A stretch of 64,000 nucleotides of DNA from Pseudomonadota bacterium. Its GTDB lineage: Bacteria; Pseudomonadota; Alphaproteobacteria; Sphingomonadales; Sphingomonadaceae. Positions 8,529-19,902 of the stretch are shown here, one piece after another. The notes beneath the pieces are model-generated. The model did no database searches and was not told the origin of the DNA. It worked only from the letters and a program-made list of their open reading frames with translations. Position numbers and translations under genes: made by a program. Position 1 is the stretch's first letter. The number at the start of each line of letters is the position of its first letter. Location of the stretch: the NCBI GenBank assembly GCA_023394965.1, contig JAEWZX010000018.1:1-64000 (forward strand). Direction: 5' to 3'.

Positions 8529-8929
8529 TGGTCCTCGAAACCACCACCCTTGTCGACCGCGTGCCGCCTTCTACCTCCGCACGAACATGCCGTCGCCGGA
8601 ACGCCAACTGGCGCAGGATCTTCGCTGATTTCTGCTTTGTGCTAGTCGAGTTATCCGGGTTTGCCGCTTCCACGCTGCTGCTGACGCTCGGCTTGCCCTG
8701 GTTCCTCTACTTCGCATTCATGGGCTGGGACCTCGAACTCCTGTTCATGCAGCTCGGCAATCTCGCCGAGCACTATGCCGCTGCAGGTCCGTCAGCACAG
8801 TCGATCTTTTCGCTGGACCTCCAGATCGCATTCCTCGTGGTCGCGGGCGGCCTCGGCTTGCTGCGCCTGCCAGGCTTTCTTGTTCGCCTCGACCGAGGGC
8901 TCACAGACTGGAGAAAGAATTATGCCTGA
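8525..8929 (+). CDS. Unknown small membrane protein between traC and trbI
   Basis: The 134-residue product has a basic N-terminus, a hydrophobic stretch of about 35 residues (from FCFVLVELSGFAASTLLLTL through the following LPWFLYFAFMG) and another near the C-terminus (FLVVAGGLGLLRLPGFLV). It is therefore probably an inner-membrane protein with two to three helices. I do not recognise a family. It is stop/start-coupled to traC (ATGA) and overlaps the trbI-like gene by 8 bases, so it is clearly part of the operon. The F plasmid has no obvious equivalent at this place. Confidence 0.7.
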   Translation: MMVLETTTLVDRVPPSTSARTCRRRNANWRRIFADFCFVLVELSGFAASTLLLTLGLPWFLYFAFMGWDLELLFMQLGNLAEHYAAAGPSAQSIFSLDLQIAFLVVAGGLGLLRLPGFLVRLDRGLTDWRKNYA

Positions 8930-9302
8930 TCTCGATCTCGGACATCGCGAGACTTCGAAGAAAGCTATTTTCGCGCTGACTGCACTTGTCCCATTGCTCT
9001 GGGCAGGCTGGATTACCCGCGAAATCGTGCAGGCGCCGGAGCAGCGGATCGTCACCGTCCGGCTTGCCGAGACCATCGGCACCTTCGTCGAGGATGCCGC
9101 GCGCGCCGATGCCGACCCTGCCGCGGTCCAGGCCGCAAGCCTTGCCTATCTCAAGGCCGCCGAAAGCGCCGTCGCCGAGATGGGCCACGATGGCCGCGTG
9201 GTTCTCGTCGCCGAAGCTGTGCTCGCAGGCGCCGCCGAAGACGCCACCCCCGAACTCGAACAGCGCATCGCGCAAAAGCTTGCCGAGGAGAAGCAGCCAT
9301 GA
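8922..9302 (+). CDS. trbI: TrbI-like protein of the F-type transfer system
   Basis: The 126-residue protein has a short cytoplasmic N-terminus, one membrane helix (AIFALTALVPLLWAGWI) and a periplasmic Ala/Glu-rich domain. Size, topology and position between traC and traW match F TrbI (128 residues), an inner-membrane protein affecting pilus extension and retraction. The assignment rests on size and context more than on motifs. It overlaps its neighbours by 8 and 4 bases (ATGA with the peptidase gene). Confidence 0.7.
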   Translation: MPDLDLGHRETSKKAIFALTALVPLLWAGWITREIVQAPEQRIVTVRLAETIGTFVEDAARADADPAAVQAASLAYLKAAESAVAEMGHDGRVVLVAEAVLAGAAEDATPELEQRIAQKLAEEKQP

Positions 9303-9805
9303 CGCTTGTCCCACGCCTGCGTCGCTCCCTCCTCCTCACCGGCATCGTCCTGCTCCCGCTTGCCTGGGGGCCGCTCGACGCGTTCGGCAAGAACCACGCC
9401 TTCCTCATCAATGCGAGCCCGAGCCTGCCCAATTGGGCCTTCTGGCTCGACAAGAAAGCGCCGATCGCGCGCGGCAGCCTGATCTTCTTCGAGCCGCCGC
9501 TAAGCACGCTCGTCGAGCGCCATTTCGGCCCGGGACCGCAGATGTTTGGCAAGCGCGTGCTTGGCGTGGCCGGCGATACCGTCTCGCACGAGGGCAGCGC
9601 GGTCTTCATCAACGGCAAGCGCGTTGCCACGCGGCTCGAGGTGACCCGCCTCGGCGTGCCGCTCGCTGCCGGTCCCGAGGGCGTTATCCCTCAAGGCTGT
9701 TTCTACACCGGCACATCGCATCCGCGCGGGCTAGACAGCCGTTACGGCGCGATCGGGTTCGTCTGCCGCGGCCAGATCCTCGGCAGCGGGAGGGCGATCC
9801 TGTGA
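9299..9805 (+). CDS. S26-family conjugative signal peptidase (TraF of RP4 type)
   Basis: This 168-residue protein has an N-terminal membrane anchor (LLLTGIVLLPLAW) and the S26 peptidase signature. The probable nucleophile is Ser42 in INASPSLPNW. The general base is Lys85 in FGKRVLGVAGDTV. A GLDSRYGAIG box follows near 140. RP4-type TraF peptidases cyclise or mature pilins, and this one may process the propilin at 1277. It is not homologous to the thioredoxin-like traF at 13917 despite the shared name. Confidence 0.87.
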   Translation: MTLVPRLRRSLLLTGIVLLPLAWGPLDAFGKNHAFLINASPSLPNWAFWLDKKAPIARGSLIFFEPPLSTLVERHFGPGPQMFGKRVLGVAGDTVSHEGSAVFINGKRVATRLEVTRLGVPLAAGPEGVIPQGCFYTGTSHPRGLDSRYGAIGFVCRGQILGSGRAIL

Positions 9806-10433
9806 GATACCTCCTGCCCCTTGCTGCGGCGCTCGCCCTGCCTGGACTTCCGAACGCGGCGCAGGCGCGCGACTACGGTCAGCGCGGCGCGATCTTTCCT
9901 ATTATCGAGCGTGACCTGCTCGAGCAGATCAATTCGAAACTGCTCGCCATGGAAGCTTCGGGCGAAACCGCGCGGCTCAACGAGAAACTGAAGACGCGCA
10001 CCATCGCCCGGGTCAACCGCCCCGAGCCCGTCGCGGGCCTCGCCCGCGCATATGAAGCGCGCAGCTGGCACTTCGATCCGACGATCACACTTGCCGCCGA
10101 TATTCGCGGTGCGAAGGGCGAGCTGATCCACGCCGCCGGCACCATGGTCAATCCGCTCGACAGCGTGCCGCTGCGCGCCGAGCTGTTGTTCCTCGACGGC
10201 GACGATCCCGACCAGCTCGCCTGGGCACTGAAGCAAGGCGCGAACGCCAAGCTGATCCTTGTCAGGGGCGCGCCGCTCGAGCTGATGAAGGCGCGCCAGC
10301 GCCGCTTCTATTTCGACCAGGGCGGCAAGCTCACAGAGAAGTTCGGAATCAGGGCCGTCCCCGCGCGCGTGCGCCAGCAAGGCCGCGTGCTCGAAGTGAG
10401 CGAGATCGCACTGCCACCCCGAAAGGCAAAGCC

Positions 10434-10437
<4 letters not shown>
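9802..10437 (+). CDS. traW: Conjugative pilus assembly protein TraW
   Basis: TraW (211 residues) has a signal peptide ending AQA (LLPLAAALALPGLPNAAQARD), then the conserved start of the mature protein with DYGQRGAIFPIIERDLLEQI. The protein is periplasmic and works with TraU and TrbC in assembling the F pilus. A C-terminal FFDQGG-like motif (RFYFDQGGKLTEKFGIRAVP) is typical. The GTG start overlaps the peptidase stop (GTGA), and the stop overlaps the traU ATG. Confidence 0.87.
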
Positions 10438-12195
<1,758 letters not shown>

Positions 12196-12199
<4 letters not shown>

Positions 12200-13920
12200 T
12201 CATGAAGCGCACCCTGACCGCTCTCGCCTTTCTCGTCATGGAGCTTCCGAACCCGGCTCTCGCGCAGCAACAGGCTGCGCGTGCGGACGGCAAGGCCTTT
12301 GCCGAAAGCCTGCGCGGCGAAGCGCAGCAAGCCGCGCAAGCCCAGCCCGACGCGGACAGCCTCCCCAACTACGACCGCAACGCGGTGCGCGGCCTCGAGA
12401 CGCTCGCCGACGATCCAGACCGGATCGAAGGCAATGCGGCGTCCGCCGCGGCCGGGCACGAGGGCTACCGCGCAATGCGCGACAGCCTCGCCAACCGCGC
12501 TCGCTTCGATCCGGCCGAGATCGACGACGTGATCGCGCGCAGCATTGCGATCAACCAGACCCCGCTCGACTACACCAGCGGCATGGCGATCTCGGGTGGA
12601 CAGGGAAGCTGTGTGCCGCTGCCGCCCGGTTCGGGGGCAGCCGGGACCTACACCGCGACCTGCAACAGCGGCACGCGGATCGACCAGTCGGCGGGCCAGT
12701 GCGCGGTCCCGCTCGTCGCCACTGTCAGCCAGCGCCCGCAATACCATTACCTGTGCAATCGGTTCGGCGACTTCAACGGATCGGGCGAGCCCGAATGCCT
12801 CGGGTTCGATGGCTATTCCTGCCGGGTGACCGGGCACCGCGACACCTGCCTGCAATGGAGTTCGTCGGGCGGGCGACCATGGTGTTCGGAGCCCGGTGAT
12901 CCGATCACCGAGCTGACCTGCGACGAGCAGGTTCCGGGCCAGACACCCTACCAGGTCTCGACCGCAACCACGGTCACAACCACGCCCGACGAAGGCCAGT
13001 GCACTGGCTTCGGCGACAATGGCGACTGCACGCTCGATGCCGAAATCTGCACCGATGCCGATCCGCAGACCCGCGTGATCGACGGGGTGTCGGTCACCCG
13101 CCCCTGCTGGGAATGGCAGCGCAGCTACACCTGCACCTCGCGCGAAGCGGCAACCGACTGCTCGGATATCGAGAGCCAGGGCACCTGCCGCTTCCTCCGC
13201 GAGGAATGCCTCACCGACGAGACACCATGCGAGACCTGGGAGCGCATCTACGAGTGCCCGCTTCCCGGGACCGACAGCACCGCGCAATTTGTTTGCGACG
13301 GCGATGTCTACTGCATCGATGGCAGCTGCGAGACGATCACCCGCACCGCCAATGACGAGTTCAAGGATGCGGCCGTGGCACTCCATGCGATGGACGAGGC
13401 ACGCGGCCAATTCGATCCTGAGACGCTAATGCTGTTCAAGGGCACTCGCAACACTTGCTCCTCGAAGGTCTTCGGCGTCCTCAACTGCTGCAAGGGCAAA
13501 GGTTTCCCGCTCATCCCCGGCATCAGCCTGCTCGTCGCGCTCGGCTGCAACCGCGAGGAAGTGCTGCTTCACGAGCGCGATGCGCAGGGCCTGTGCGCCT
13601 ATGTCGGGACCTATTGCTCGGACAAGTTCCTCGGCGTCTGCCTGACCAAGAAGAAGGTCTACTGCTGCTTCGAGAGCAAGCTCTCGCGGATCCTCCAGGA
13701 ACAGGGTCGCAAGCAGCTCCCCAAGCCCTGGGACAAACCCAAGGAGGAGCAGTGCGAGGGGTTCACACTCGACGAGTTCGCGCGTCTCGATCTCAGCCAG
13801 ATGGATTTCAGCGAGGTCTACGCCGAGTTCACCGAGGCCGCGCGGCTGCCCGACGAGCTCGAGACCAGCATCCTCATCCAGCAGAAAATCGAAGACTATT
13901 ACGCGAGGACCGACCGATGA
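12196..13920 (+). CDS. traN: Mating-pair stabilisation protein TraN
   Basis: TraN (574 residues) has a signal peptide ending ALAQQ and a very cysteine-rich body, with segments such as CSSKVFGVLNCCKGKGFPLI and CFESKLSRILQEQGR near the C-terminus that are typical of the family. TraN is the outer-membrane adhesin that stabilises the mating pair through recipient surface proteins, and its variable middle governs recipient choice. The start at 12196 gives the ATGA overlap with trbC; an ATG two codons later is possible. Confidence 0.9.
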
Positions 13921-14729
13921 CCCGAATACCCACGATTACCGGACTGGCCCTCACGCTCGCGACCATGCTTACCCCGGCTGCCTCAGCGCAGGAAAGCGCC
14001 GCCAGTCCAAGCACGGACGCGGCGAGCAATCTCTACTGCGAACAGCGCCGGCTTGGCTACTGGTTCTACTGCGTGAAGCCCGTAACAGTCGATGAGACCC
14101 AAGAGACTGACGCACAGCCGGTCCCGGCGGTCCAGGAACTCGATGCGATCACCGCGGAACTGCGCGAACTGAAAGCGCGCGCGATCCTCTATCCGACCGA
14201 GGCCAATGTCGCGGCCTATATCCGCTTCCAGCGCACACAGCTCGACCGGGCCTCGCTGTTCTCGGACGTCTGGCAGCGCGCGATCTGGCAGGATCCCGAA
14301 CTCGACTACACGCTTGAGCGCCCGGTCGGCGCGCTCGCCAAGAAGCAATGGCAGGACGCGCGCGGCGCCGAGCGCGACAGCGTGCTGGCGCATCTCTCGG
14401 AGCGCTACGGCCTGTTCTATTTCTTCAGCTCGACCTGCGCCCCGTGCGAAGTGATGAGCCCGATCGTCAAAGGGGTCGCCGAGCGCTGGCGCATCACCGT
14501 GCGTGCGATCTCGACCGATGGCGGCCCTTCGCGCCATTTTCCCGACTACAAAGTCGAGACGACCCAGCGCAGCAAGCTCGGCCTCGAGCCCAAGGTCACC
14601 CCGGCGCTTGTCCTGTGGGACAGCGTGACCAAACGCCCGATCCCGATCGGCTACGGCGTCCTTTCGGCCGACGAGCTCCAGGACCGCATCTACCTCCTCA
14701 CCTCGAAAGAAGCCGGACATGACTATTAG
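13917..14729 (+). CDS. traF: Thioredoxin-like conjugal transfer protein TraF
   Basis: This 270-residue TraF has a signal peptide ending ASAQE, an N-terminal CEQRRLGYWFYC motif and a C-terminal thioredoxin fold. The redox pair is C174-A-P-C177 (FFSSTCAPCEVMSPI), which F TraF lacks, so this one is probably redox-active. It may act with the DsbC-like protein on TraU, TraN and TraH. The ATG overlaps the traN stop (ATGA), and the end overlaps traH by 11 bases. Confidence 0.9.
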   Translation: MTRIPTITGLALTLATMLTPAASAQESAASPSTDAASNLYCEQRRLGYWFYCVKPVTVDETQETDAQPVPAVQELDAITAELRELKARAILYPTEANVAAYIRFQRTQLDRASLFSDVWQRAIWQDPELDYTLERPVGALAKKQWQDARGAERDSVLAHLSERYGLFYFFSSTCAPCEVMSPIVKGVAERWRITVRAISTDGGPSRHFPDYKVETTQRSKLGLEPKVTPALVLWDSVTKRPIPIGYGVLSADELQDRIYLLTSKEAGHDY

Positions 14730-16155
14730 CATTCGCACCGCTGCGCTCACCATTGCCGCAGCCAGCATGGTCGCGTCGCCTGTCGCCGCAAATGTCGGTG
14801 ACAGCATGGACCGCTTCATGGATGACATGGGCGCGGCCGCCAACGTCACCGGCCCGACCGCCTTCGAAGGCCAGTCGGCGGGCTATTACAGCCTCGGCAA
14901 TGTCTGGACGCGGTTCCCGCAGAAGACCACCAACGTGGCCAATCTTCAGCTGCCGCGCGCCCGCGCAGGCTGCGGCGGAATCGACATCTTCGCCGGGTCC
15001 TTCTCCTTCATCAACGCCAGCGAGATGGTCGCTTTGCTCAAAGCCGTGGCCAACAACGCGGTCGGCTTCGCTTTCAGCCTCGCGATCGATACCGTCTGTC
15101 CCGAATGCAACAAGATCATGCAGGAGTTTTCGCAGAAGGCGCAGCTCATGAACAATCTCTCGATCAATTCCTGCGAGATGGCACAGGGACTGGTCGGAGG
15201 CCTGTGGCCCAAGGGCGATCTCGCCGACAAGGCAATCTGCGAGGCGATCGGCAATTCCGAAGGCATCTTCACCGACTATGCCGCCGCCAAACACGGCTGC
15301 GGCACCCGCGGCCAGCGCAGCAACACCAATGAAGGGGCCGGCGCCGACTATGCCGACGTCAATCCGGGCGTGCCGCGCAACTACACCTGGCACGTGCTCA
15401 AGAAGAGCGCCTTCTTCAATCCCGGCGGAACCTTCGACCGCGAACTTGCCGAATACGCCATGACCCTGATCGGCACGGTGATCTATGTGCCGCCCAAGGA
15501 TGACGAGGCAGGCAAGTTCGTTCCCTTTGCAGGCGACGCCTCCTCGACGCTGGTCAGCGCGCTCCTCGACGGGACGCTAGGACAGACCGTGCGGGTGTTC
15601 CGCTGCGACGAGACCGATCTCTGTCTCAACCCGACCTTCCAGCAAATGAGCCTCGCCAATGCTAAGGCAATCCGTCCGCGCGTTGCTCTCCTCATCGGCA
15701 ACATGGTCGATGCGATCCGCACTGACAGCGCGATCGGCAATGCCGAGAAGGAACTGCTGCAGGTCGCCTCGGTCCCCTTGTACAAGATCCTCACCGTCCA
15801 GGCCGCCTATGGCCGCGGCATGCCGACCGACGATCGCGACACGCTCGCCGAGATCGCGAGCATCGATCTGCTCTATGCGATCCTCGACCGGATCGTTTCC
15901 GAAGCCGGGCGCTCGATGGCGAGCTTCATCGCTGCCGACGAAGCCAAGCTCGCAATCTGGCGCGGTCAGGTCGCCGAGGTCCGTTCCGGGCTGGTCCAAC
16001 GCCAGGCAACGGGACAGGCCAAGGTCTCGGCGATCATGCAGATTATCGAGAAGACCGCCATGATCGAGAACGCGCTCGCTGCCTCGATGTCGCCTTCGAT
16101 GTCGGCAGCGCTCGACTGGTCGCGCGGCCTCCAGTCGCGCTCGATCATCCCCTGA
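14719..16155 (+). CDS. traH: Conjugative pilus assembly protein TraH
   Basis: TraH (478 residues; F TraH is 458) has a signal peptide ending VAAN and the typical start of the mature protein with DRFMDDMGAAANVTGPTAFE. Cysteine-containing segments CGGIDIFAGSFSFINA and CPECNKIMQEFSQKAQ follow, then a C-terminal helical region. It acts in the periplasm and outer membrane in pilus assembly with TraF and TraW. It precedes traG by 11 bases. Confidence 0.92.
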   Translation: MTISIRTAALTIAAASMVASPVAANVGDSMDRFMDDMGAAANVTGPTAFEGQSAGYYSLGNVWTRFPQKTTNVANLQLPRARAGCGGIDIFAGSFSFINASEMVALLKAVANNAVGFAFSLAIDTVCPECNKIMQEFSQKAQLMNNLSINSCEMAQGLVGGLWPKGDLADKAICEAIGNSEGIFTDYAAAKHGCGTRGQRSNTNEGAGADYADVNPGVPRNYTWHVLKKSAFFNPGGTFDRELAEYAMTLIGTVIYVPPKDDEAGKFVPFAGDASSTLVSALLDGTLGQTVRVFRCDETDLCLNPTFQQMSLANAKAIRPRVALLIGNMVDAIRTDSAIGNAEKELLQVASVPLYKILTVQAAYGRGMPTDDRDTLAEIASIDLLYAILDRIVSEAGRSMASFIAADEAKLAIWRGQVAEVRSGLVQRQATGQAKVSAIMQIIEKTAMIENALAASMSPSMSAALDWSRGLQSRSIIP

Positions 16156-16166
16156 GGCCAGGAACC

Positions 16167-18869
16167 ATGGTCGAGATCTTCACCACCGGCGGCGGCGAGT
16201 ACATCGTCAATGTCCTCAACGCCGTTGCCGCGTGGACCGGTGCCGGCGGCTACAAGAGCCTGATCCAGGTTGCTCTGGTCATGGGGTTCGCGCTCGCTGT
16301 CATCGTCGTCGCGTTCAACCAGGACTGGCGCGCCTGGCTCAACTGGTTCCTCGGCGCGACGCTCATCTACATGTGCCTGATGGTGCCCCGGATGGACGTT
16401 CAGGTCACCGACCGGGTCAACCCGAGCCTCGCACCGGCATCGGTCGCCAACGTCCCGCTCGGCCTTGCGCTGATGGCGAGCTTCACCAGCCAGGCGGGCG
16501 ACTACTTGACGCGCTCGGCGGAGACCGTCTTCGGCCTCCCCGACGATCTCAACTACTCGAAGAACGGCATGATCTACGGCGCGCGGCTGCTCGAAGCGAC
16601 GCGCTCGCTGCGCATCGCCGATCCGGAGTTCGCCGCCAATTTCGACGAGCATGTCCGCCAGTGCGTCTTCTACGACCTGCTGCTCGGCCGTTACTCGATG
16701 AAGGAGCTCTCGGAAAGCAATGACATCTGGGCGACCATTGCGCCGGGAAGCCCTGCCCGCGCGCAGAAATTCCTCTCAAGGCAGGCCGACGACAGCGTGA
16801 CAGCCTCGATCCTGACCTGCCGTGAAGCCTACACCGCGCTTTCGGGACAATGGGCGGGCATGATCGACGAAATGACGCGCATTGCGGGGCGCCAGCTTTA
16901 CCCGAAACAGACCGAAGCGCTCGCCAAGGCCAAACTCATCGCGGATTTGCCGGTCGCCTACCAGTATCTCACTGGGATTTCGAAGGACGCGAGCAGCATC
17001 TTCCGGCAGGTTCTGACAATCAACGCGATGAACCAGGCGATGCACGGCTTTGCCGGGGCGAGCGGCGCCTCGAGCGTCGATGTCTTCGCGCAGACCCGTG
17101 CCGACATCCAGACCGAACGGACCTATGCCTCGATCGCGCACAATGCGATGAAATGGGTGCCGATCCTCAACGTGGTCCTCACGGTCGTGTTCTACGCGCT
17201 CTTCCCGGTGCTCTTCCCGCTGTTCCTGATGCCGAAAACCGGACCGATTGCGCTGAGGGGCTATGTCACCGGCTTCTTCTACCTCGCTGCCTGGGGGCCG
17301 CTGTTCGTCATCCTCCACATGATCCTGATGCTGAAGGGCGCTGGCGATGTGGCAGCCGCAGGCGGTTCCACTGGCCTCAGCCTCGCCACTTTCTCCGGCA
17401 TGGCCGACGTCAACAACGATATCGGCATTCTCGCGGGCTACCTCGTCGCTTCGATCCCCTTTCTCGCAGGCGGCGTCGCCAGGGGCGCGATGGCGATGTC
17501 GGGACAGGCAACCAGCTATCTCAACCCGAGCCAGAACGCAGCCGAGGAAGCCGCGCGCGAAGCCAGCACCGGCAATGTCTCGCTCGGCAACAGCAGCCTT
17601 GAAAACTCCAACGTGTTCTCGCGCCAGTTCGCCCAGGCCAGCCTTGCACCGAACATCGCCTATGGCGCAGCCCAGACGCGCGGGTTCGGCTCCTCCGGAA
17701 CACAGACGACGGGATTCCCCGACGCAGAGTTCGCGGCAGTGCCGACCTCGAGCTATCCCTTCACGCCGACACTCGGACAGGATTTCTCGAGCAGGCTGTC
17801 GACCATGGCGAGCCAGAGCCGCGGCCAGAGCGAGACCTTTTCCAACCTCGCCCAGCAATCGACCAGTTCGGCGGTCACGCGGTTCAGCGAACTGCGCGAC
17901 GCTTACACCAGATCGCGCTCGAACGAGGCCGTCAGCGGCACTTCGACCAGCGACAGCATCGGCAGCGCCTTCAGCGAAGTCGATAACGCCTCGAAGATGC
18001 TCCAGCAGCAATTCGGCCTGTCGCGGCGCGCGTCGGATGACATTACCGTCTCCTGGTTTCTCAATGGCAATGCGGGCATTCAGGGGAAGGTCGAGCGAAG
18101 GGCAACCAAAGGCACGTTGGGCCTCAGCGGCGGTCGTAATCAGACCTGGACGGACAGCGATATCGGTATCGCATCGGAAGATCGTTCGCGGATCACCGGT
18201 GCGCTGCGACAGCTCTCCGACAGTCGGAACTGGTCGAGCACGCGCGAAGGTTTCCTGCGCGAGACCAGCTCGAGCTCCGAAGCGCTGGTCTCGAGCAGTG
18301 CCGCAGGCATCACCACCTCGATCACCGAAGCGCAAAGTTATACGCTCGAAGCGCGCCGGGCCGAAGAAATCGCCAGCCGGCTCGAGAACCAGGCAAGCTG
18401 GTACGAGAGCGCCAATGCCGCCGGATCGCTCAACCTCAGCCAGGCTTACCGCGAATGGGGAATGGCCGAGATCGATGCCAACCGCGACTACTACGGGCCG
18501 GTGCGGTTCGACGATATCGACTTCCAGATGAGCGCAGCGGGCCAGCAGCTGCAGGCACGGTTCGTCGAAAGCTACGCCGAGCGGCTGAACGCCGAAATTG
18601 CCGATGACCTGACCCTCCCCGCCTCGAGGCCTGTGGCTAGACCGTCGATCGGGAGTGCCGGAGCAGTACGCGGTTCGGTCAGGCTTGGCGGTGTTCCTGG
18701 TAGCCTGAGCGGACCAGGCATCGATCGGGAAGACATCGCGCGCGAAGTCGATAGGGTTCAAGACCGCGGCGGTGACCGGGTTGGGACCGTGAAGGGATAT
18801 CTCGACGGGAAGACACGGGATGCCAAGGGCGCATCAGCGGAGGCCGCCGACGATGTAAAGGAGTGGTAG
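16167..18869 (+). CDS. traG: Mating-pair stabilisation/entry-exclusion-partner protein TraG
   Basis: TraG (900 residues; F TraG is 938) is the last gene of the operon. The N-terminal TraG_N domain (about 1-470) has several membrane helices (around residues 30-75, 330-400 and 420-445). The C-terminal half is hydrophilic and rich in Ser, Gln and Ala, as expected of the long periplasmic/cytoplasmic tail. In F the N-terminal half is needed for pilus assembly and the rest for mating-pair stabilisation and exclusion. A convergent small gene ends one base after the stop. Confidence 0.88.
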   Translation: MVEIFTTGGGEYIVNVLNAVAAWTGAGGYKSLIQVALVMGFALAVIVVAFNQDWRAWLNWFLGATLIYMCLMVPRMDVQVTDRVNPSLAPASVANVPLGLALMASFTSQAGDYLTRSAETVFGLPDDLNYSKNGMIYGARLLEATRSLRIADPEFAANFDEHVRQCVFYDLLLGRYSMKELSESNDIWATIAPGSPARAQKFLSRQADDSVTASILTCREAYTALSGQWAGMIDEMTRIAGRQLYPKQTEALAKAKLIADLPVAYQYLTGISKDASSIFRQVLTINAMNQAMHGFAGASGASSVDVFAQTRADIQTERTYASIAHNAMKWVPILNVVLTVVFYALFPVLFPLFLMPKTGPIALRGYVTGFFYLAAWGPLFVILHMILMLKGAGDVAAAGGSTGLSLATFSGMADVNNDIGILAGYLVASIPFLAGGVARGAMAMSGQATSYLNPSQNAAEEAAREASTGNVSLGNSSLENSNVFSRQFAQASLAPNIAYGAAQTRGFGSSGTQTTGFPDAEFAAVPTSSYPFTPTLGQDFSSRLSTMASQSRGQSETFSNLAQQSTSSAVTRFSELRDAYTRSRSNEAVSGTSTSDSIGSAFSEVDNASKMLQQQFGLSRRASDDITVSWFLNGNAGIQGKVERRATKGTLGLSGGRNQTWTDSDIGIASEDRSRITGALRQLSDSRNWSSTREGFLRETSSSSEALVSSSAAGITTSITEAQSYTLEARRAEEIASRLENQASWYESANAAGSLNLSQAYREWGMAEIDANRDYYGPVRFDDIDFQMSAAGQQLQARFVESYAERLNAEIADDLTLPASRPVARPSIGSAGAVRGSVRLGGVPGSLSGPGIDREDIAREVDRVQDRGGDRVGTVKGYLDGKTRDAKGASAEAADDVKEW

Positions 18870-18870
18870 C

Positions 18871-19080
18871 TTAGATTAGACCGTCATAAACTACGACGTA
18901 GATGACAAAAGCGGCGAACAGCCCAGCTAAGAGGAATATGCCTCGTCTCTCCCAGGGATCTGCCCAGATCTTGCGCCAAGTGTAGGAGGTGAGCCGGTCC
19001 TCGGCGAGCGCACGGTCGAGTTCACGAAAGCCCTCCCAGTCGTCCTTGCCAGCTGGTGGCATTTTCTGCGGATCATTCAT
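18871..19080 (-). CDS. Small single-pass membrane protein, unknown
   Basis: The 69-residue product has a charged N-terminal part (DDWEGFRELDRALAEDR), an ADPWERRG motif and a C-terminal membrane helix (IFLLAGLFAAFVIYVVVY). I do not recognise a family. It is convergent with traG, one base from its stop. AAGGAG 8 bases before the ATG supports the start; an in-frame GTG three codons upstream is less well placed. Entry-exclusion proteins are often small membrane proteins near traG, but nothing in the sequence shows that function here. Confidence 0.6.
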   Translation of the reverse strand: MNDPQKMPPAGKDDWEGFRELDRALAEDRLTSYTWRKIWADPWERRGIFLLAGLFAAFVIYVVVYDGLI

Positions 19081-19243
19081 GACATGCACTCCTTCGCGAC
19101 CGAGGACGCCCCCTCCCCTCTAAATCGCCTAGCATCCTGAATTCGTTGCCCGGTAAATAGCCGAAAATCGCGGGAAAAGCGAGTACGAGAAATGGCCAAT
19201 TCCGCTTGAATTGAATAGATAACGGCATGGTCGGCACATCATT

Positions 19244-19771
19244 ATGAGCAAGAATAGAGACCCCAGGGGTTCGGTCGTCGAGTTTCATGACCAGGCTCGC
19301 AAGCTCAGGCTTGGTGGTCGTCGCACTCCGGTCTTGCTCATAGCCGGAGGTCTCCTTGTAGGTGTGCTCGGCGGGCTTGCAGGCATCACCTGGATATCGG
19401 GCTCGGCCTCGGCCCAGGCACGGCAGAAGCAGGAATTCGCGGTCTGCGGCATGGTTCGTAGGACCTGCGTCGTTGACGGCGACACGATCTGGCTCGAGGG
19501 CGTGAAGATCAGGATTGCCGATATCGACACGCCAGAAATCTCGCAGCCGAAGTGCGATTATGAATACGATCTTGGCATCAAAGCTCGCGATCGGCTTGTC
19601 GTGCTTCTCAACGAGGGTGAGTTTACCTTGGCGACAATCGGCAACCGCGATGAAGACCAGTACGGTCGCAAGTTGCGCGTCATTCTGCGCGGTGGTCGTT
19701 CGCTCGGCGACCAGCTCGTCTCCGAAGGACTGGCACGGACATGGACCGGACGGCGGGAGGCATGGTGCTGA
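19244..19771 (+). CDS. Membrane-anchored thermonuclease (SNase-like)
   Basis: The 175-residue protein has an N-terminal cytoplasmic part and a membrane helix or signal anchor (PVLLIAGGLLVGVLGGLAGI). A staphylococcal-nuclease domain runs from about residue 68. Conserved elements are VVDGDTIWLEGVKIRIADID followed by TPE, EDQYGRKLRVIL, and LVSEGLARTW, which hold the Arg, Asp and Glu of the active site. SNase-like proteins are common on conjugative elements; a periplasmic nuclease could process DNA or act in exclusion. Its stop lies inside the next small gene. Confidence 0.85.
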   Translation: MSKNRDPRGSVVEFHDQARKLRLGGRRTPVLLIAGGLLVGVLGGLAGITWISGSASAQARQKQEFAVCGMVRRTCVVDGDTIWLEGVKIRIADIDTPEISQPKCDYEYDLGIKARDRLVVLLNEGEFTLATIGNRDEDQYGRKLRVILRGGRSLGDQLVSEGLARTWTGRREAWC

Positions 19772-19902
19772 TGCGCCTCTGGCCGCACGAGAATGACCCG
19801 GCACCCGGAGAACAAGCCGAGTGGAAGGTAATGCTGGAAGCATGGATGCTAGGCGTTCCGATGGTACTGATGCTCTTGCTCGCGATTTGGTCGCTATTTT
19901 GA
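19762..19902 (+). CDS. Very small membrane protein overlapping the thermonuclease gene
   Basis: A 46-residue frame starts at the ATG 10 bases before the end of the thermonuclease gene. It has a charged N-terminal half (LWPHENDPAPGEQAEWK) and a hydrophobic C-terminal half (GVPMVLMLLLAIWSLF) that could cross the membrane. The sharp split between polar and hydrophobic halves and the overlaps with both neighbours support a real gene, but no homologue is recognised. Confidence 0.45.
   Translation: MVLMRLWPHENDPAPGEQAEWKVMLEAWMLGVPMVLMLLLAIWSLF

Noticed and set aside
18871..19080. Calling the small gene after traG an entry-exclusion protein
   Set aside because: Location and size fit, but it is on the opposite strand to traG and nothing in its sequence supports exclusion function.
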